From Candidatus Competibacteraceae bacterium (lineage in GTDB: Bacteria > Pseudomonadota > Gammaproteobacteria > Competibacterales > Competibacteraceae): a DNA stretch of 12,663 bases. The number at the start of each line of letters is the position of its first letter. The stretch's first letter is position 1. A program made the position numbers and the translations under genes. The stretch is from NCBI GenBank assembly GCA_012032855.1, contig JAAUQA010000040.1, positions 1-12,663 of the forward strand, in the 5' to 3' direction. The notes under the pieces are model-generated. The model saw nothing but the letters and a program-made list of their open reading frames with translations. It was not told the origin of the DNA and searched no databases. Positions 9,344 through 12,663 of the stretch are shown here, one piece after another.

Positions 9344-9646
9344 ATGAAGAACCCTTTGACGCCCTTTTGGGACATTATGAGAAATTGATAGGTGGTAAGG
9401 TCCTAAAATGCCATTTGCACGTTTGTTTTTGCTGAAAACGGTGATCTCGTCTTTGGTACGGCTCAAAAGAACTCTTGTGATGAATTCTTGGCCGGCTCAG
9501 AAGTTTTGGAAAAACTGGTTCTACTAGATCTCCCGTGGTGTATCCCACATTTTGTGGCGTCAAGAATTTATAAACACCAATATGTTGTGCTCAATAAGCG
9601 TTTACCACGGGAATACCAGAAGAGCCTGTTTTTTTTGATATTCTGA
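9344..9646 (+). CDS. Small hypothetical protein (about 100 aa), two compensating frameshifts
   Basis: An ATG at 9344 follows a strong ribosome binding site, AAGAGGAG (9331-9338), but as read the frame stops after 14 codons. Two small corrections give a continuous 100-residue protein: one extra T in the TTT at 9355-9357, yielding MKNPFDALLGHYEKLIGGK, and one T fewer in the run 9426-9430, yielding HLHVCFAENGDLVFG. The remainder includes SEVLEKLVLLDLPWCIPHF and ends near SLFFLIF at 9644-9646. The balanced composition and the strong ribosome binding site argue for a real gene; nothing protein-like is seen on the opposite strand here. I do not recognise a family; no signal peptide or membrane helix is evident. 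Its end overlaps that of the convergent DUF6414-like gene by about 45 bases, around a T8 run that may itself be miscounted. Confidence 0.5.
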
Positions 9647-10129
9647 AGCCCGCTTTGCTCCTTTTTGTTGAGTTCCTTTATCATCGAACACCATCGCTAT
9701 ATTCATCATTTCCGACAGGCTATCAATTGTTTCGACAATCGGGTTTCGTTTTAACGATGCCTCGAACTCAACAATGTCACCTGGCTCTGGTGGCACATCT
9801 ATCGACAATATCTTAAGGAGTTTTTTCTCAAGAAGAATATTCCGGAGTTGGTAAAATAGAGATGCTGGTGTATGGACTCGCTCTTCAGATAGTTTGTTTT
9901 CACCGCTTGTACCAGTAGATTTTGATTTCTCGCCCGAAAGATCAATTTTTAGGAGGGTTGAAAATGCTTGACTTAATCCAAACGTTGCCCCGGCTTTTTC
10001 TTGAGCAGAGGAATTAGTGGTCTCAGTCTTAGTCACTGCCGTAACGGTACTGATACCACCTTGCAACATGGCGAGTAAGTCAAATACCAGTCTTTGATTC
10101 AAATATACGGGAACGATCAATTTATCCAT
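9602..10129 (-). CDS. DUF6414-like protein, possibly truncated at the C-terminus
   Basis: A 175-residue ORF starting at ATG 10129 after a GAGGAG ribosome binding site eight bases upstream. The N-terminus (MDKLIVPVYLNQRLVFDLLA) and the later PPEPGDIVEFEASLKRNP segment look like proteins I know as DUF6414, which have no established function; this is recognition from memory. The middle (about residues 30-85) is rich in Ser, Thr, Lys and Glu and probably flexible. As I recall them, family members are longer, and this one stops soon after an A8 run (9629-9636 on the opposite strand as T8). Neither alternative frame stays open far beyond that run, so either the gene is truncated or this member is short. 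It is the only protein gene here without a clear internal frameshift. It lies 110 bases downstream of polA on the same strand. Confidence 0.6.
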   Translation of the reverse strand: MDKLIVPVYLNQRLVFDLLAMLQGGISTVTAVTKTETTNSSAQEKAGATFGLSQAFSTLLKIDLSGEKSKSTGTSGENKLSEERVHTPASLFYQLRNILLEKKLLKILSIDVPPEPGDIVEFEASLKRNPIVETIDSLSEMMNIAMVFDDKGTQQKGAKRASEYQKKQALLVFPW

Positions 10130-10239
10130 ACTGTTCTCTCCTCGGCATAGCTAGATAAAAGGATAAAGAAATAAAGGGGTCAACTCGAAGTGATCAAATA
10201 CCATATTTAAAAAAAGCAAATATCACCATCATCAATTCC

Positions 10240-12663
10240 TCAATGCGCTTCGTCCCAATCATCACCAATCCCGATATCCACTTCCACAGGAATCTGCAAC
10301 TCTGCGGCTTCTGTCATAACAGTTCTAATCTTTTCACGCGCCAATTCGACGGCATCCTCTGCTACTTCGAACACCAACTCGTCATGCACCTGCATGATCA
10401 TGCGAATATCGGCGCGATCGGCTAACCAAACGTCCATAGCCACCATTGCACGCTTGATGATATCCGCTGCTGTACCTTGCATGGGAGCGTTGATCGCCGT
10501 GCGTTCCGCCGCTGACGGCGTTGCCGGTTACGCGAATGGATTTCCGGCAGATACAAGCGCCGTCCGTACAATGTTTCGACATAGCCCTCCTTTGCTGCTT
10601 GCTCACGGATAGTGTCCATATACGTTTTAACGCCGGTATACCGGGCAAAATAGCGCTCTACATAAGATTGCGCCGCGCCGCGTTCAATACCTAATTGCCG
10701 CGCCAGACCGAAGGCAGACATGCCGTAAATCAGCCCGAAATTGATGGTTTTCGCGGTGCGCCGTTGGTCTTTCTCGACCTCTTCCAAGGGCACGCCGAAG
10801 ACTTCCGCAGCGGTTGCCCGGTGCACGTCCTCGCCTTGCGCAAATGCCTGCAATAACCGTTCATCCTCGGACAAGTGCGCCATGATGCGCAGCTCGATCT
10901 GAGAATAATCCGCCGCCAAAATCCGATACCCCGGCGGCGCGATAAACGCTTGGCGAATTCGTCGCCCCTCAGCGGTGCGGATGGGGATGTTTTGCAGATT
11001 CGGATTAGACGAGGCCAAGCGGCCGGTGCTGGCCACCGCTTGATGATACGAGGTATGCACCCGACCGGTTTGGGCATTGATCTCTTGCGGCAATTTATCG
11101 ATATAGGTCGATTTCAACTTGCTCAGGCTGCGGTGTTCCAAGATGATTTTCGGCAACGGGTAATCCAACGCCAGTTCCTGTAACACGTCTTCGTCCGTGG
11201 ACGGCTGACCTTTGGGAGTCTTTTTGTTGACCGGCAACCCCTGTTTATCGAACAAAATGCGTTGTAATTGCTTGGGCGAACCCAGATTAAACGGTTCACC
11301 CGCCAAGTCGTGCGCTTCCCGCTCTAATTCGAACAGTCGCTGGGTGATTTCCTGGCCTTGTTGACGGAGCAACGCGACATCTACGCATACCCCCAATCGC
11401 TCCATGCGGGCCAATACCGGAATCAGCCGGTATTTCGATCTGTTCATAAAGCTGTTGTAGCTTCGTTTGTCGGGTCAGTTGCGGCCATAGCGCGTGGTGT
11501 AAACGCAGCGTGATGTCGGCATCTTCAGCCGCATAAGGACCGGCCTGTTCCAACGGCACTTCATTGAAACTGAGTTGTTTTGCCCCTTTACCGGCGACAT
11601 CCTCGTAATGAATGGTCTGGACGCCGAGATACTGTTGGGCCAACGAATCCATGTCGTGGCGGCTGGCGGTCGAGTTCAGCACATAGGACTGCAGCATTGT
11701 GTCGTGCCTGATCCCGACCAGGTCGATGCCGTGATTGGCCAACACTTGCCGATCATATTTGAGATTCTGTCCCAGCTTGGCTTTCTGCGGGTCTTCCAGC
11801 AGCGTGCGAAGCTGCTCTAATACCGTATCTCGATTCAATTGATCGGGCGCGCCGGGATAATCGTGAGCCAAAGGAACATAAGCGGCTTCATAAGGCTCAA
11901 CAGCGACTGAGACGCCGACGACTTGCGCTTGCATATAGTCGAGGCTGGTGGTTTCGGTATCGAAAGCAAACAAATCGGCTTGCCGCAATCGTTCCAGCCA
12001 GCTATCCCACTCAGCCTGCTCCATGATGATTTGATACTGGGGTTGGATCGTATCCGCAGGTGGATCGGCTTGATCGACTGCGGGAGCTGCTGGTTCCGCA
12101 GTGTGATGAACGGATTTGAGCAGGTTCTTGAATTCATAACGCCGATACAGTTCTTGCAACGCATCCGTGTCGGGAGGGGATCGGTGTAATTGAGTAACGT
12201 CTGTTTCTAATTCAACATCGCAGCGCAGGGCGCTGAGTTGCCGGGACAGCGGTAATTGCGCCAAGGCGGCGCGCAGATTATCGCCGACCTTGCCCTTGAT
12301 CTGGGCGGCATGGGCGATAACCGCATCCAGTGAACCATGCTCTCGCAGCCAGTTGGCAGCAGTCTTCGGACCGACCCCCGCCACGCCGGGAATATTGTCT
12401 GAACTGTCCCCCACTAACGCCAGATAATCGGCGATTAAATGCGGCGGTACGCCGAATTTCTGCTCCACCCCGGTGCTATCCAGGGTTTGATTTTTCATGC
12501 TGTCTAACAGCGTGACCTGGGCATTGACCAATTGCGCCAAATCTTTGTCGCCGCTGGCAATAATAACCTGCAACTCCTGCTCGGCTGCTTTCACCGCTAA
12601 GGTGCCGATGACATCGTCCGCTTCTACTCCGGCAACTTGCAACCAAGGCAAGCCTAATGCCGT
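10240..12663 (-). CDS. polA: DNA polymerase I, 5' end off the window, two frameshifts
   Basis: Repair and Okazaki-fragment polymerase with 5' nuclease, 3'-5' exonuclease and polymerase domains. About 807 codons are present; by comparison with E. coli PolA (928 aa) about 100 N-terminal residues lie beyond the right edge. The 5' nuclease part shows VEADD, SGDKD and [10 protein letters not shown]. The proofreading part keeps DTETTSLD and YAAEDAD, so it should be active, unlike the inactive domain in some bacteria. The polymerase keeps motif A DYSQIELR (near 10890-10910), the O-helix [14 protein letters not shown] (near 10740-10770) and motif C VHDE (10378-10389), ending DDWDEAH. Removing one of two C at 11427-11428 joins EIP to LIPVLARME. 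Adding one base near 10514 joins RQRR to [13 protein letters not shown]. Since the corrected protein keeps all catalytic residues, the shifts are probably sequence errors. Confidence 0.96.

Noticed and set aside
9375..9563. Minus-strand ORF of 62 codons in the AT-rich stretch
   Set aside because: Its translation is Pro/Arg/Gln-rich without recognisable character, and the opposite strand gives a better protein after two one-base corrections.
10203..10223. ATATTT/AAATAT pair with an A7 run after polA as a terminator
   Set aside because: The stem is only six A-T pairs and the run lies in the loop rather than after the stem on the transcribed strand.
1..12663. CRISPR array, transposase or phage module
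   Set aside because: No regularly spaced direct repeats and no recombinase or phage structural motifs were seen on either strand.

Overview
The window looks like a chromosomal segment of a gammaproteobacterium. The DNA polymerase I follows the Escherichia coli protein closely in every motif. The tRNA-Lys, the PspA and the YeeE/YedE protein are also typical of that class, and the coding DNA is moderately GC-rich. A short palindromic repeat of the GATGCGCT...AGCGCATC type is of a kind I associate with sulfur- and methane-oxidising gammaproteobacteria; that narrower placement is only a guess.

Layout, left to right. A YeeE/YedE (thiosulfate-uptake type) membrane protein lies at 41-1230 (+), followed by a tRNA-Lys(TTT) with its own promoter at 1295-1370. 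A gene-free stretch of about 500 bases holds several inverted repeats. Next come pspA (1872-2548, +) and, 75 bases later, a very large polytopic membrane protein of about 2018 residues (2624-8678, +). A CENP-V/GFA-type zinc protein (9147-8690, -) converges on it, with only 11 bases between the two stop codons. Between that gene and polA is a more AT-rich stretch (about 9150-10240). It carries a divergently transcribed small unknown gene (9344-9646, +) and a DUF6414-like gene (10129-9602, -). The window ends inside polA (from the right edge down to 10240, -), which lacks about its first 100 codons.

The most striking property is that every protein gene except the DUF6414-like one is broken by single-base indels. 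I place nine: seven deletions and two insertions, mostly in short homopolymers. Correcting each by one base restores a continuous, family-typical protein, including the polA active site and the proper end of the GFA-type gene. An indel-prone assembly explains this far better than nine independent gene losses, so I annotate the genes as corrected units and note each shift.

Functionally, pspA and the giant membrane protein probably form an envelope-related transcription unit. The YeeE protein suggests uptake of a reduced sulfur compound. polA is housekeeping. The AT-rich insert holds the least-known genes. I found no CRISPR array, transposase, integrase, rRNA or convincing phage element.
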